DNA of 64,000 nucleotides from Pseudomonas sp. TCU-HL1 (GTDB lineage: Bacteria; Pseudomonadota; Gammaproteobacteria; Pseudomonadales; Pseudomonadaceae): assembly GCF_001708505.1 (NCBI RefSeq), contig NZ_CP015992.1:2480001-2544000 (forward strand). Reading direction: 5' to 3'. A program made the translations under genes and the position numbers. Shown piece after piece: positions 31,411 through 40,261 of this stretch. The notes below the pieces were generated by a model. The model saw nothing but the letters and a program-made list of their open reading frames with translations, had not been told where the DNA came from and searched no databases. Numbering within the stretch: position 1 is the stretch's first letter; each line of letters opens with the position of its first letter.

Positions 31411-33718
31411 CGGGTAGCCAGGTGTCCAGCAGGGCCACCAGCTCCTCGCGGCGGAAGGGTTTGGCCAGGTAGTCGTCCATGCCGGCAGCACGGCAGCGCT
31501 CACGTTCGTCCGGCAGGGCGTTCGCGGTCAGGGCGATGATGGGCAGGTCAGGCCAGCGACCGCTCTGGCGAATGCGCCGGGTCGCCTCGTAGCCGTCCAT
31601 CACAGGCATGTTGCAGTCCATCAGCACCAGGTCGACGGCGGTCTGCTCCAGGCGGCTCAGGGCTTCGGCGCCGTGGCCTGCCAGCAAGACCTCGCAGCCC
31701 AGCTTGGCCAGCATGCCCTTGGCCACGAGTTGGTTGACAGCATTGTCTTCCACAAGCAACACCCGTGCGTTGCGGATCTCTGGCTCGACGGGGGCCGGCG
31801 CCGGGCTGGGCGACTCCTCGGGGAGCTGCATCAGTACCCGCTGCAGCGCCTGGTAGAGCGCCGCACGCGACAAGGGACGAGCCAGCTGGTGAAGCGGCGT
31901 CAGGGTGGCCGCCCGCGGTGGCGGCAGGAAGCTGCCGTAGCCGGTGACCAGCAGGATGGGGAGCAGGGCGGTCCTGCGCACGTTCTCCAGGCAATCGGGG
32001 CTGTCGCTGATCAGCACGTCGGCCTGAGCGCCGCTGAGGTCGGCGTCCTGGTCGCGCCGCTCGAATTCCAGGCCCCAAAGCGGCAGCCAGGTGCCGAGCA
32101 TTTGGGCCAGGCCGCTCTTGGCGCCGCACAGTGCGATGACCTTGCCTTTCATGGGCGCGCGCGGCTCCGGTGGGCTGTGTTCGACCAGCGGCAGTTCGGC
32201 GCTGAACTGGCTACCCAGACCCTCCTGTGACTTGACGTCCAGCTGGCCCTGCATGGCTTCGCACAGGTGTCGGGTGAGCGCGAGGCCGAGGCCGGTGCCG
32301 CCGAACTGGCGGGTAATTCCTGCGCTGCCCTGGGAAAAGGGCTGGAACAGCTTGGGCAGGGCTTCGGCGGAGATGCCGATGCCGGTGTCGCGGATGGTGA
32401 TCAGTACGCCGCCGGGGCTGGGCGCGGCGCGCACGTCGACGCGCCCGGAGCGGGTGAACTTGAGGGCGTTGGACAGAAGGTTGCTGATCACCTGGCGCAC
32501 CCGCGTCGGGTCGCCGACAACCAGTGATGGCAGTTGCGGGTCGATCAGGCAGGTCAGTTCGACGCCCGCGGCGGTGTTCTGCGAAAGCAGGTTGGCGGTG
32601 TCTTCCACCAGGGTGCCCAGGTCAAAGGGGATCTGTTCCAGCTCCAGTTGGCCGGCTTCGAATTTGGACAGGTCGAGGATGTCGTTGAGCAGCTCCACCA
32701 GCACGCTGCCCGAGTCGTGGGCGATCTGCAGCTGGCGGCGCTGTTCGCCGTTCAACGGACCGTCCAGCGCCAGGTCCAGCATGCCCAGCAGGCCGTTGAG
32801 CGGGGTGCGGATTTCATGGCTCATGTTGGCGAGGAAAGCGGCGCGCGCCTTGGCCATTTCCAATGCGGTGCTACGCGCTACTTCCAGTTCCTGGTTATAG
32901 CGGCTGAGCCGGCTGTTGACGGCCTTCAGTTCGGCGGTGCGCGCCGAGACGATATTCTCCAGCTCGGCCAGGTACTGGTTGAGTCGTTGATCCGCCTCGC
33001 GGCGCTGCTGCATCTCGACAGACAGGCTGGCCAGTTGGCGGTTGATCACTTCCACCAGCACCCCGATTTCATCCTGCTCGTGGCCGGGGGGACAGGGCAG
33101 CTTGGCGTCCGGCGCCGCGCGTGGGTCCCGTTCGCTGAGGTTGCGGATCAGTTGCACCAGGGGCTTGGTCAGCATGCTGTAGAACAGCACCAGCAGGATC
33201 AGCGACAGCAGCAGGCTGCGTACGAAGCCGCTGAGCAGGGTGAACATGGCACGACGGAGGAAGTGGCTGCCGAAGGCGAAGGTGTCCACTTCCAGGCGCA
33301 GGACGCCGAGGGTTTCGTTGGGTGCATGGACGATGTAAAGCGGGTCTTCGAACTCGCGGCGTTCACCGAACAGGTAGTCGCTGAAGATGCGGAAGTCGCT
33401 TTCGGTGCGTGGACGGCTGACGCTGGCCAGCACCGCGCCGTTGTTGTCGATGATCTCGGCGCGAATCACCGCCGGCGAGCGCAGGAGGCCCAGCACCAGC
33501 TCCTGGGCCAGTTCGGCGTCGATGTTGTAAGCGATGCGCGCGGCAGGGCTGTGGGCGATTTCGAGGAGGGCCTTGATCTCGCGATCGATCGAGGCGTTCT
33601 CATTGAAATAGTCGCTGGCGACCTGGACGAAACTGAGTACGGTGCCGAGGATGAATGCCACCAGCACGGTCAGGCTGGCCTGCTTGAACGACAGCCGTTG
33701 TGTCAGCGGAATATCCAT
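31394..33718 (-). CDS. sagS: Hybrid sensor histidine kinase SagS
   Basis: A 774-residue hybrid kinase. It has membrane helix 1 (about 14-36), a periplasmic sensor domain (about 37-160), helix 2 (about 170-195), a HAMP-like stretch and a coiled coil. These are followed by HisKA with H301 (NMSHEIRTP), HATPase_c (DTGIGIS, FGGTGLGLALT), a degenerate receiver-like segment, and a true receiver with D701 (LVLMDCNMPVMDG). SagS in P. aeruginosa signals through HptB and BfiS and controls the switch to biofilm growth and tolerance. I chose ATG 33718, matching its length of about 780. Confidence 0.9.
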   Translation of the reverse strand: MDIPLTQRLSFKQASLTVLVAFILGTVLSFVQVASDYFNENASIDREIKALLEIAHSPAARIAYNIDAELAQELVLGLLRSPAVIRAEIIDNNGAVLASVSRPRTESDFRIFSDYLFGERREFEDPLYIVHAPNETLGVLRLEVDTFAFGSHFLRRAMFTLLSGFVRSLLLSLILLVLFYSMLTKPLVQLIRNLSERDPRAAPDAKLPCPPGHEQDEIGVLVEVINRQLASLSVEMQQRREADQRLNQYLAELENIVSARTAELKAVNSRLSRYNQELEVARSTALEMAKARAAFLANMSHEIRTPLNGLLGMLDLALDGPLNGEQRRQLQIAHDSGSVLVELLNDILDLSKFEAGQLELEQIPFDLGTLVEDTANLLSQNTAAGVELTCLIDPQLPSLVVGDPTRVRQVISNLLSNALKFTRSGRVDVRAAPSPGGVLITIRDTGIGISAEALPKLFQPFSQGSAGITRQFGGTGLGLALTRHLCEAMQGQLDVKSQEGLGSQFSAELPLVEHSPPEPRAPMKGKVIALCGAKSGLAQMLGTWLPLWGLEFERRDQDADLSGAQADVLISDSPDCLENVRRTALLPILLVTGYGSFLPPPRAATLTPLHQLARPLSRAALYQALQRVLMQLPEESPSPAPAPVEPEIRNARVLLVEDNAVNQLVAKGMLAKLGCEVLLAGHGAEALSRLEQTAVDLVLMDCNMPVMDGYEATRRIRQSGRWPDLPIIALTANALPDERERCRAAGMDDYLAKPFRREELVALLDTWLPAKATP

Positions 33719-33817
33719 GGGCACGTGGGATTTGGCCTTGTTCCGAGGGCCTGCCAAGCATAGCCTATCCGGTCTGCCGGCAGCGTCTGGTGACTGTGGC
33801 TGAGCAAGGAGTTGAAC

Positions 33818-34708
33818 GTGGATTCCCGTTTGTTTGAAATTCTGGAGCGTGCCGACGCGGTGCTGGCCCGTCTCGACCCCCTTTTGCCGGTGCCTCGCCC
33901 GGTAATCGACTGGCAGGCGAGCCTTGCCGCACGCTGGCACCGTGACGGCCGCAGTGGCTACCTGCAGCCGCTGGTCGTGAGCCTGGACCTGTCACTGGCT
34001 GACCTGATCGGCGTCGATGCTCAGCGTGAGCAACTGGCGCGCAATACCCGCCAGTTCGTCGATGGCTTGCCGGCCAACCACGCGCTGCTCTGGGGTGCCC
34101 GTGGTACGGGCAAGTCCTCCCTGGTTCGCGCTCTGCTGGCCGAGCACGCCCGCGCCGGTCTGCGCCTGATCGAAATCGAGCGTGATCACTTGGCCGACCT
34201 GCCACGCGTGGTGGAGCAACTGGCCAGCCTGCCGCAGCGTTTCGTGCTGTTCTGTGACGACCTGTCCTTCGAGGCGGGCGAGGGCGACTACCGCGTGCTG
34301 AAGAGCGTGCTCGATGGTTCCCTGGAGCGCGCGCCGGACAATGTGCTCCTGTATGCCACCTCCAACCGGCGGCACCTGGTGCCGGAAAAACAGAGCGACA
34401 ACGAGCATTGGCAGATGGTTGACGGTGAACTGCACCCGAACGAGGCGGTGGAAGACAAGATCGCCCTGTCTGATCGCTTTGGCCTCTGGCTGTCGTTCTA
34501 TCCCTTTACCCAAGAGCACTTCCTGGCAGTGGTGCGTCACTGGATCAGCGTGTTGGCTACGCCCGCTGCGCTGGACTGGGCGTGGACCGAAGAACTGGAA
34601 AAGCAGGCGATTCGCTGGGCCCTGGGGCGCGGCAATCGCAATGGCCGTTGTGCCTATCAATTCGCCCGCCAATGGGTCGGGCTTGCGTTACTGGAGTCGC
34701 GTAAATGA
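33818..34708 (+). CDS. DUF815-family AAA ATPase
   Basis: A 296-residue P-loop ATPase of the DUF815 group. Walker A WGARGTGKSS is at about 92-101, Walker B RFVLFCDDLSFE at about 142-153, and sensor-1 YATSNRRHLV follows. The domain ends with DRFGLWLSFYPFTQ and a helical lid. The start is GTG 33818 with AGGAG seven bases upstream. It overlaps the next gene by four bases. Function is unknown; the family resembles AAA chaperone-type ATPases. Confidence 0.9.
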   Translation: MDSRLFEILERADAVLARLDPLLPVPRPVIDWQASLAARWHRDGRSGYLQPLVVSLDLSLADLIGVDAQREQLARNTRQFVDGLPANHALLWGARGTGKSSLVRALLAEHARAGLRLIEIERDHLADLPRVVEQLASLPQRFVLFCDDLSFEAGEGDYRVLKSVLDGSLERAPDNVLLYATSNRRHLVPEKQSDNEHWQMVDGELHPNEAVEDKIALSDRFGLWLSFYPFTQEHFLAVVRHWISVLATPAALDWAWTEELEKQAIRWALGRGNRNGRCAYQFARQWVGLALLESRK

Positions 34709-35187
34709 TCGAGCTGCAACAAGCCGGCGCCGGCCTTTCCGGTTATTCGCTGCTGGCTGCCCAGCTGGAATCCCTGTTGGCCGATGAACGTGATTTCATC
34801 GCCAACAGCTCGCAGTTCTCCGCGTTTCTCTTCAACGAACTGTCGGACCTGAACTGGGCCGGTTTCTACCTCAATCGCGATGAGCAGCTGGTGCTCGGCC
34901 CATTCCAGGGCAAGGTTGCCTGCGTGCGCATTCCGTTCGGCAAGGGCGTCTGCGGCGCCGCGGCACGCACCCGGGAAACCCAGCGGGTGGAAGACGTGCA
35001 TGCCTTCCCGGGCCATATCGCCTGTGACAGCGCGTCCAATAGCGAGCTGGTGGTGCCCCTGGTGAAGGAGGGGCGTCTGATCGGTGTGCTGGACCTGGAC
35101 AGTCCGAAGCTGGCGCGTTTCACGGAAGTGGATCAGGCTGGCATCGAGCAACTGGCGGCGATCTTCCTGCGCCTGACCGACTGCTGA
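34705..35187 (+). CDS. msrC: Free methionine-(R)-sulfoxide reductase (GAF-type fRMsr)
   Basis: A 160-residue single-GAF enzyme that reduces free Met-R-sulfoxide. The three catalytic/resolving cysteines match E. coli fRMsr in spacing: C73 (KVACVRIPFG), C83 (KGVCGAAA) and C107 (GHIACDSASNSELV), i.e. 10 and 24 apart. It starts inside the DUF815 gene stop. Together with msrB and the peroxidase about 4-5 kb away it makes a repair neighbourhood for oxidised methionine. Confidence 0.94.
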   Translation: MIELQQAGAGLSGYSLLAAQLESLLADERDFIANSSQFSAFLFNELSDLNWAGFYLNRDEQLVLGPFQGKVACVRIPFGKGVCGAAARTRETQRVEDVHAFPGHIACDSASNSELVVPLVKEGRLIGVLDLDSPKLARFTEVDQAGIEQLAAIFLRLTDC

Positions 35188-35220
35188 TTGCGCGGTAACG
35201 AAAAAGCCCGGACTTGTCCG

Positions 35221-35324
35221 TAATGCTGTTCACATAAGAAAAAACGCCGCTTTTCCTTGAGCAGGAGGGCGGCGTTTTTGGTTTTGCATCATCAAAAGCT
35301 GTTTGTCCGGGGTATCTATCCCTC
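35221..35324 (+). repeat. 104-bp dispersed repeat, copy B, with terminator hairpin
   Basis: Reverse-complement match to 7308-7411 with six substitutions. It carries the same hairpin (ACGCCGC...GCGGCGT followed by T5). It follows an AAAAAGCCCGGACTTGTCCG stretch (35201-35220) that looks like the left part of a terminator cut at its right arm. Confidence 0.8.
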
Positions 35325-35382
35325 GTAGGAGCGAGCTCTGCTCGCGAACCCGCCTCCTTCGCGAGCAGAGCTCGCTCCTACG
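35324..35382. repeat. Perfect 25-bp inverted repeat (GTAGGAGCGAGCTCTGCTCGCG type)
   Basis: The left arm 35324-35348 and right arm 35358-35382 are exact reverse complements around a 9-base CCCGCCTCC loop. It is a typical Pseudomonas extragenic palindrome and abuts the 104-bp repeat. Confidence 0.85.
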
Positions 35383-35396
35383 CTTTTGCGGGGTGT

Positions 35397-36059
35397 TCAG
35401 GGGCGCCCGGCGAGTTTCGCGAGGATTTTCTGTTCCCCAGGCATGACGGCCTGCACGGATTCCCGCGCGGAGATTCGCTCATAGTGCGCGGCCAGGCGTG
35501 GCCAGCGTGAGCTGTCCAGGCGTTCCCCGCCATGCTCCATGTTGACCAGTTGGGTCGCGAGGGCGAGGTCGGCCATGGTCAGGCGTTCGCCAACGAAGTA
35601 CTCGGCACTGCCGAGGGTTTTTTCCAGGTAATCGAAATGGGGCGGCAGCTTGTCGACCAGGGCTGCCTGGACCGTGGCTTCGTCGCAGGGCTGGCCCATG
35701 GACGGTTTCAGGGTCCGGTTGCGGAACACGCCGAAGGTGGCCAGCGGCGCCAGCTCGTAATCGGCGTATTTCTCCAGCCAGCGCACTTGCGCATTCTCGC
35801 TGGCGTCACGGCCATAAAGCGGGGCGAGTTCCGGGTGTTTCTCTTCCAGGTACTGGCAGATCACGCTGGAGTCGGCGAGCGTCGTGTCGCCATCGCGCAG
35901 GGCGGGAATCCGGCCCAGCGGACTCAGTTCGCGGAACCAGGCCGGCTGGCTGAAGGGTGAGACGATTTCGAGCTGGTAGTCCAGGCCCTTCTCCAGCAGG
36001 TACAGGCGCACCTTGCGCACGAACGGAGAGAGCGGGGCGCCATAGAGGGTCAGGCTCAT
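35397..36059 (-). CDS. Glutathione S-transferase family protein
   Basis: A 220-residue GST-fold protein. The thioredoxin-like N domain (1-78) has the active-site Ser in LYGAPLSPFVRKVRLYLLEK, the cis-Pro in GRIPAL and the glutathione gamma-glutamyl motif LADSSVICQYLE. The helical C domain includes YFVGERLTMADLALA. It resembles bacterial GSTs of unknown substrate. ATG 36059. It lies between fRMsr and an anchored coiled-coil protein. Confidence 0.9.
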   Translation of the reverse strand: MSLTLYGAPLSPFVRKVRLYLLEKGLDYQLEIVSPFSQPAWFRELSPLGRIPALRDGDTTLADSSVICQYLEEKHPELAPLYGRDASENAQVRWLEKYADYELAPLATFGVFRNRTLKPSMGQPCDEATVQAALVDKLPPHFDYLEKTLGSAEYFVGERLTMADLALATQLVNMEHGGERLDSSRWPRLAAHYERISARESVQAVMPGEQKILAKLAGRP

Positions 36060-36082
36060 CGGGAGGTCCTCGTCTGAGCGGG

Positions 36083-36853
36083 TCAGTCGTAGATGTTCTT
36101 CTTCTTCCAGATGTCTTCGTCATCCAGTGACTTCAGACCTTCGGTGAGCTCGCTGGGTTCATCGGCGCTGGGCTGGGCGTTCTCCAGTACCAGGGCGTTG
36201 GCTCGGGCGAGTTGTGCCTTCAGCTGTTGCAGGCGGTCCTGGTAGCGGGCCGGGTCAGGTTGCTTCTGTAGGTACTGGACCCCCCGCTCGAAGGCCAGGC
36301 GAGCCTGGCGTGGCTGGTTTTCCTGCAGCGCCTGCAGGCCGAGGCTGGTGAAGAACTCGACATGCAGTTGCACCAGCATGTCGCGGATTTCCTTGACCCA
36401 GTTCTTCGCTTCGTTGGCGGGCAGCAGGCCTTCCTGGGCGGCACGGGTGATCTGGCCGTGGAGGCTTTCAAGCTGGAAGCGGATTTCCTTGGCCTTGGCC
36501 TCGGACTGGATCTTCTGCGGCGGGTTGGCCACCGGGATCGACTCGCCCTGGCTTGCCAGCGAGCGCAGTTGATCGAGGCGCCCCTTGAGGTCGCCATCAT
36601 TCTTGTCCAGTTGCTGCAGGCGTTCCCCCAACTGCAGTTGCAGGCGGGTCAGCAGTAGCTTGAGGCCGGGGGAAACCATCTGGCCGGGGAGGGTTTCGGA
36701 AAGGTCGCCACAGCGGCGGAGACGGTCGTTGAGGTCGGCCTTGAGACGGGCCCTCTCCAGCTTGCTGTTCTCCATCATGTGGTTGACGTAGCCAATGACG
36801 ATAAGGATGACGATACCGACGACGATCAGCAGGGTGATCACGAGTGGCGACAT
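36083..36853 (-). CDS. Membrane-anchored coiled-coil protein of unknown function
   Basis: A 256-residue protein with a single N-terminal membrane helix (VITLLIVVGIVILIVIGYV, 5-23) followed by a long charged helical region (about 28-150) and a TPR-like segment (ALQENQPRQARLAFERGVQY at about 180-199). The C-terminus is acidic and ends KKKNIYD. The orientation is probably cytoplasmic. I recognise no named family; it keeps its place beside the GST and tRNA genes in P. aeruginosa. Confidence 0.82.
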   Translation of the reverse strand: MSPLVITLLIVVGIVILIVIGYVNHMMENSKLERARLKADLNDRLRRCGDLSETLPGQMVSPGLKLLLTRLQLQLGERLQQLDKNDGDLKGRLDQLRSLASQGESIPVANPPQKIQSEAKAKEIRFQLESLHGQITRAAQEGLLPANEAKNWVKEIRDMLVQLHVEFFTSLGLQALQENQPRQARLAFERGVQYLQKQPDPARYQDRLQQLKAQLARANALVLENAQPSADEPSELTEGLKSLDDEDIWKKKNIYD

Positions 36854-36974
36854 CTGCTGGGCTCCGATGTTCTTTTAAGGTGCGGCTGAGTGTAGAGACT
36901 TGACTCTAGCGCTGATAGGGGGGGATCAAATTTTGAGCAGAAGTCTTTGATTTTAAAAAGTTTTTGATAGAGGG

Positions 36975-37003
36975 TTGACGGGTGTTGAATCCCTCCATAG
37001 AAT
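36975..37003 (+). promoter_or_regulatory. Promoter of the tRNA operon
   Basis: TTGACG (36975-36980), a 17-base spacer and TAGAAT (36998-37003), followed by the GC-rich discriminator GCGCGCC typical of stringently controlled stable RNA promoters. It lies about 75 bases before the first tRNA. Confidence 0.85.
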
Positions 37004-37084
37004 GCGCGCCACTTCGACGCGATGCCGGTGGCAAAGCAGAGAAGCCGGAAGCAGGCGTCAAAGCTGTTGTAAGTTCCGGGCCGC

Positions 37085-37160
37085 GTCCCCTTCGTCTAGT
37101 GGCCTAGGACACCGCCCTTTCACGGCGGTAACAGGGGTTCGAGTCCCCTAGGGGACGCCA
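37085..37160 (+). tRNA. tRNA-Glu(TTC), copy 1
   Basis: 76 bases with encoded CCA. The GTCCCCT/AGGGGAC acceptor, TTC anticodon in CCTTTCACGG and T-arm GGTTCGAGTCC are all paired. Confidence 0.97.
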
Positions 37161-37175
37161 CTTTAATTGTTGCAC

Positions 37176-37251
<76 letters not shown>

Positions 37252-37339
37252 AGTTCTAAAGCAGGGCCAAGGCCTTGTTTGCCGAGACCCTCAGGGTTGA
37301 GGGACGCATCTTTCAGGATGCAGGCTGTAAAGGTTGTAT

Positions 37340-37415
<76 letters not shown>

Positions 37416-37421
37416 ATTTCA

Positions 37422-37497
37422 GTCCCCTTCGTCTAGTGGCCTAGGACACCGCCCTTTCACGGCGGTAACAGGGGTTCGAGTCCCCTAGGGGACGCCA
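37422..37497 (+). tRNA. tRNA-Glu(TTC), copy 2
   Basis: Identical to copy 1, separated from the preceding tRNA-Gly by only six bases. Confidence 0.97.
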
Positions 37498-37512
37498 CTT
37501 CAAATGTTGTAC

Positions 37513-37588
<76 letters not shown>

Positions 37589-37591
37589 GAT

Positions 37592-37629
37592 AAACAAGAA
37601 CGCCGCTCATTCGAGCGGCGTTCTTGTTT
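37592..37629. terminator. Strong bidirectional terminator
   Basis: A 17-bp perfect stem (37592-37608 with 37613-37629) around an ATTC loop. It has an A-rich 5' end and T-rich 3' end, so it closes the tRNA operon and the convergent hydroxylase gene. Confidence 0.93.
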
Positions 37630-37642
37630 CTGCGTTTCGGAC

Positions 37643-38785
37643 TCAGGCCAGGTCGTGCTGGCGGGCCGCAGCGCCTTCTTCTATGGCGCTCTCAGCCCGC
37701 TCCTTCAATTGCCGCATGGATTCTGCCGACTCCCGGTCGATCTTGTTGCGCATCACGAGCCAGTTCGCGATCTGCATGGTCAGCCCGGAGAAACCGTACT
37801 CCAGGGTGCGGACGAACCGTGTCCTACTATCCGTGCTTTCGCATTCATAGGTCAGCACCAATTCCAGCCCGTGGGTGCCTCGGGCGGTGGCACGCCAGCG
37901 GCGGCCAGGGCTGTACTCGGTTACGTCCCAGCTGAGGTGACCGGCGCGCCCGCCCGCGTGGATGTCTTCCTCGAAATGGCTACCGGCCGGCAGCGGCCCG
38001 GACGGGCCATCCACGCGCAGGGAGGAGGGGTGCCACTCCGGCCAGCGGGTGGCGGTGCTGGCATAGGCCAGCACCTGTTCCGGGCTGCGGGCGATATCCA
38101 CTTCGTGTTGCATGCGGGTCATGGCGCTCTCCTGTTCCAGTGGTTCCCAGTGCAGGCTGCCCTTGAGCCAGTCCATCAGTGGGAAGACGAGGTTGAAGTT
38201 GTGGGTCTGCATCAGGTCGCGGCGGTGGTGAAGCTCGTGCAGCTGGCGCATGTGACTGATCCATGGCAGGCGCGAGATGGGGTGATCGGCGGGCAGGTGT
38301 TCGCAGGCGTGGAAGACTTCGTAGCTCAGATAGCCGGCGAGCAGCGTGGTGGAGAAGAGGGCGGCGACGTTGCTGTTGAGGTAGGACAGCAGCCACCAGG
38401 CGGCGAACAGCCCCATGCTGAAAAAGATGATCAGCCAGGCCGGGAAGAGGATCACTCGCCAGTCCCGCGTTGTTTCCCAGGTCATCTGCCCGGCCACGAA
38501 GAAACTGTGATGATCGCCGCTGTGGCGCTTGTAGAACATCGAGCCGACGCGCGTCTTGTGATGGCCGAGGTTCTTGTGAATGGTGTACTCGCCCCAGTTG
38601 AAGAACACCAGGGCGGCCGGCACTACCAGCCACTCCCAGGGTTTCACGTCGCTCAGACTGCCGATGAAGAAGGCCAGGCAGGCCGCGCCGTAAAGCAGCA
38701 CGAAACCACCATGCAGCCAGACGTTGTAGAGGCGGTGGATGCCCGCGCGATAGCGATCACGGAAGGCCTGGGTGTCGTGGCTCAT
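37643..38785 (-). CDS. Fatty acid hydroxylase/SRPBCC fusion protein
   Basis: A 380-residue protein with two parts. Residues 1-220 are a membrane di-iron hydroxylase/sterol-desaturase-type module. It has helices at about 24-44, 50-65, 110-130 and 138-156 and histidine clusters HKNLGHH (70-76), HSGDHH (88-93), HACEH (159-163) and HELHH (183-187). Residues 226-370 form an SRPBCC (START/polyketide-cyclase-like) ligand-binding domain beginning QHEVDIARSPEQVLAYASTA. The first part would hydroxylate or desaturate a lipid and the second could bind the substrate. The fusion is unusual. Adjacent to the tRNA terminator, in the accessory block. Confidence 0.85.
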   Translation of the reverse strand: MSHDTQAFRDRYRAGIHRLYNVWLHGGFVLLYGAACLAFFIGSLSDVKPWEWLVVPAALVFFNWGEYTIHKNLGHHKTRVGSMFYKRHSGDHHSFFVAGQMTWETTRDWRVILFPAWLIIFFSMGLFAAWWLLSYLNSNVAALFSTTLLAGYLSYEVFHACEHLPADHPISRLPWISHMRQLHELHHRRDLMQTHNFNLVFPLMDWLKGSLHWEPLEQESAMTRMQHEVDIARSPEQVLAYASTATRWPEWHPSSLRVDGPSGPLPAGSHFEEDIHAGGRAGHLSWDVTEYSPGRRWRATARGTHGLELVLTYECESTDSRTRFVRTLEYGFSGLTMQIANWLVMRNKIDRESAESMRQLKERAESAIEEGAAARQHDLA

Positions 38786-38904
38786 GGCTGCTCCGGCAGT
38801 CTTGTTGGTGTGCCACGCAGTCTAGTGCTCGCTCCCGTGTTTTGAACGCGGGATTCCGGTTTTTCGTGCCTTTTGGCAGAAGTGTCCGCCCCGGACCGGT
38901 TGGA

Positions 38905-39075
38905 TCAGCATCGACGGCGCAGCAGCGGCCAGCAGCCGAGCAGGGTGGGTATCCCCAGGCCGAGCCAGGCCAGGGCGTCCCACCCGCCATCGCCCAGCAG
39001 TGCGCTGAACAGCCCCAGGGCACAAAGCAGGCCGATGAGCAGGGGCGGGGTAAAGGTGAATTGCTGCCAGTTCAT
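38905..39075 (-). CDS. Small hydrophobic protein downstream of the PepSY gene
   Basis: A 56-residue protein with two membrane helices (about 10-27 and 33-50) and a basic end (LLRRRC). Its ATG at 39075 overlaps the PepSY stop by four bases, which argues for real translation. Similar tiny proteins trail PepSY-TM genes in iron-uptake loci of pseudomonads. No function is known. Confidence 0.75.
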   Translation of the reverse strand: MNWQQFTFTPPLLIGLLCALGLFSALLGDGGWDALAWLGLGIPTLLGCWPLLRRRC

Positions 39076-40202
39076 GCGACAGCCTCCACGGGCGCGGGCT
39101 GCCCGGCACTGCGGCGCTGGCGGACCCACCAGAGGTACAGGCCGCTGCCGAGGACGATGATGGTAAGGATATCCAGCGCGGCCCAGAGCAACTGCATCGG
39201 GCGGCCGCCGTAGTCGCCGAAGTGCAGCGGCTGCGACATGGCCAAGGCGTCCATGTACCAGGGGCGCTGGGCCACGGCGGTGACGTCCAGGGTGCGTGCA
39301 TCGATCAGCACGGGTGTCCAGAGGTGGGCGGTGAGGTGCGTGCTGCCGACCATGAACACGGTGTAGTGGTGCTCGCTGGAGAAGCGGGTGCCGGGGAAGG
39401 CGATGAAGTCCGCCTGCATGCCGGGCAGTGCGGCGGTGGCGATCGCGAGGACGTTGTCTGCCGGGGCGCGCTCGGTCAGCGGCGGTGCATTGCGGTAGGG
39501 CTCGACCAGGGCGGTCAGGGCGTCCTGGCGCCAGGCGCTGATCAGCAGGTCGGCGCAGGCGCTGATGACGCCGGTCACGCCGACCACCAGTGCCCACGTC
39601 AGAGTGACGATGCCGATCAGGTTGTGCAGATCCAGCCAGCGGGTGCGGGTGGAGCGCTGGTGGCGCACTTCGGCGAACTTCAGGCGCCGCATGAAGGGCG
39701 CATACAGCACTGCGCCGGAGACGATGGCGACGACGAACAGCAGGCCCATGAAGGCCAGCAGCAGCTTGCCCGGCAGCCCGGCGAACATGTCGACGTGCAG
39801 GCGCAGGATGAACATCAGCACGCCGCCATTGGCGGCCGGCATCGCCAGGGCTTCGCCGGTGCGGGCGTCGAGCATGAAGGTGTGTGATGAATTCGGTTCG
39901 GTGCCGGCCGTGGCAGCGGTGATGGCGATCACGCCATTGGGTTCGTCTTTCTCATAGCCCAGGTATTGCACCACTTCGCCGGGGCGATGGCGCCGGGCGG
40001 CGTCCACCAGTTGTTGCAGGCCGAGGTGCGGCGTATCCGGGGCCATTTCACGCAGCTCGGGGGCTTCGCCCAGCAGGTGCTCCAGTTCGTGGTGGAAAAT
40101 AAGCGGCAGCCCGGTGAGGGCCAGCATGAGCAGGAAGAGGGTGCAGATCAGGCTGGTCCAGGTGTGGACCCGGGACCAGCGCCGGATGGTGCGGCTGTGC
40201 AT
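39072..40202 (-). CDS. PepSY-associated transmembrane protein (siderophore-iron reductase-like)
   Basis: A 376-residue inner membrane protein with four helices (about 14-35, 142-166, 195-220, 340-362). Periplasmic PepSY domains lie between them, and the paired histidines include HTWTS near helix 1, HVDMFAG and DLHNLIGI. Such proteins sit beside TonB receptors and are thought to reduce ferric siderophores in the periplasm. ATG 40202 has GGGAG upstream. It is downstream of the truncated receptor and may depend on its promoter. Confidence 0.9.
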   Translation of the reverse strand: MHSRTIRRWSRVHTWTSLICTLFLLMLALTGLPLIFHHELEHLLGEAPELREMAPDTPHLGLQQLVDAARRHRPGEVVQYLGYEKDEPNGVIAITAATAGTEPNSSHTFMLDARTGEALAMPAANGGVLMFILRLHVDMFAGLPGKLLLAFMGLLFVVAIVSGAVLYAPFMRRLKFAEVRHQRSTRTRWLDLHNLIGIVTLTWALVVGVTGVISACADLLISAWRQDALTALVEPYRNAPPLTERAPADNVLAIATAALPGMQADFIAFPGTRFSSEHHYTVFMVGSTHLTAHLWTPVLIDARTLDVTAVAQRPWYMDALAMSQPLHFGDYGGRPMQLLWAALDILTIIVLGSGLYLWWVRQRRSAGQPAPVEAVA

Positions 40203-40261
40203 GGCAACTCCCTGTGAAAGGGGGGGCGCCCGTGGGCGGCCCTTCTTCGGGGGCGAGGGGC

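Noticed and set aside
36854..37084. Possible small RNA between the anchored coiled-coil gene and the tRNAs
   Set aside because: The only clear signals are the promoter and leader of the tRNA operon; no separate terminator is present.
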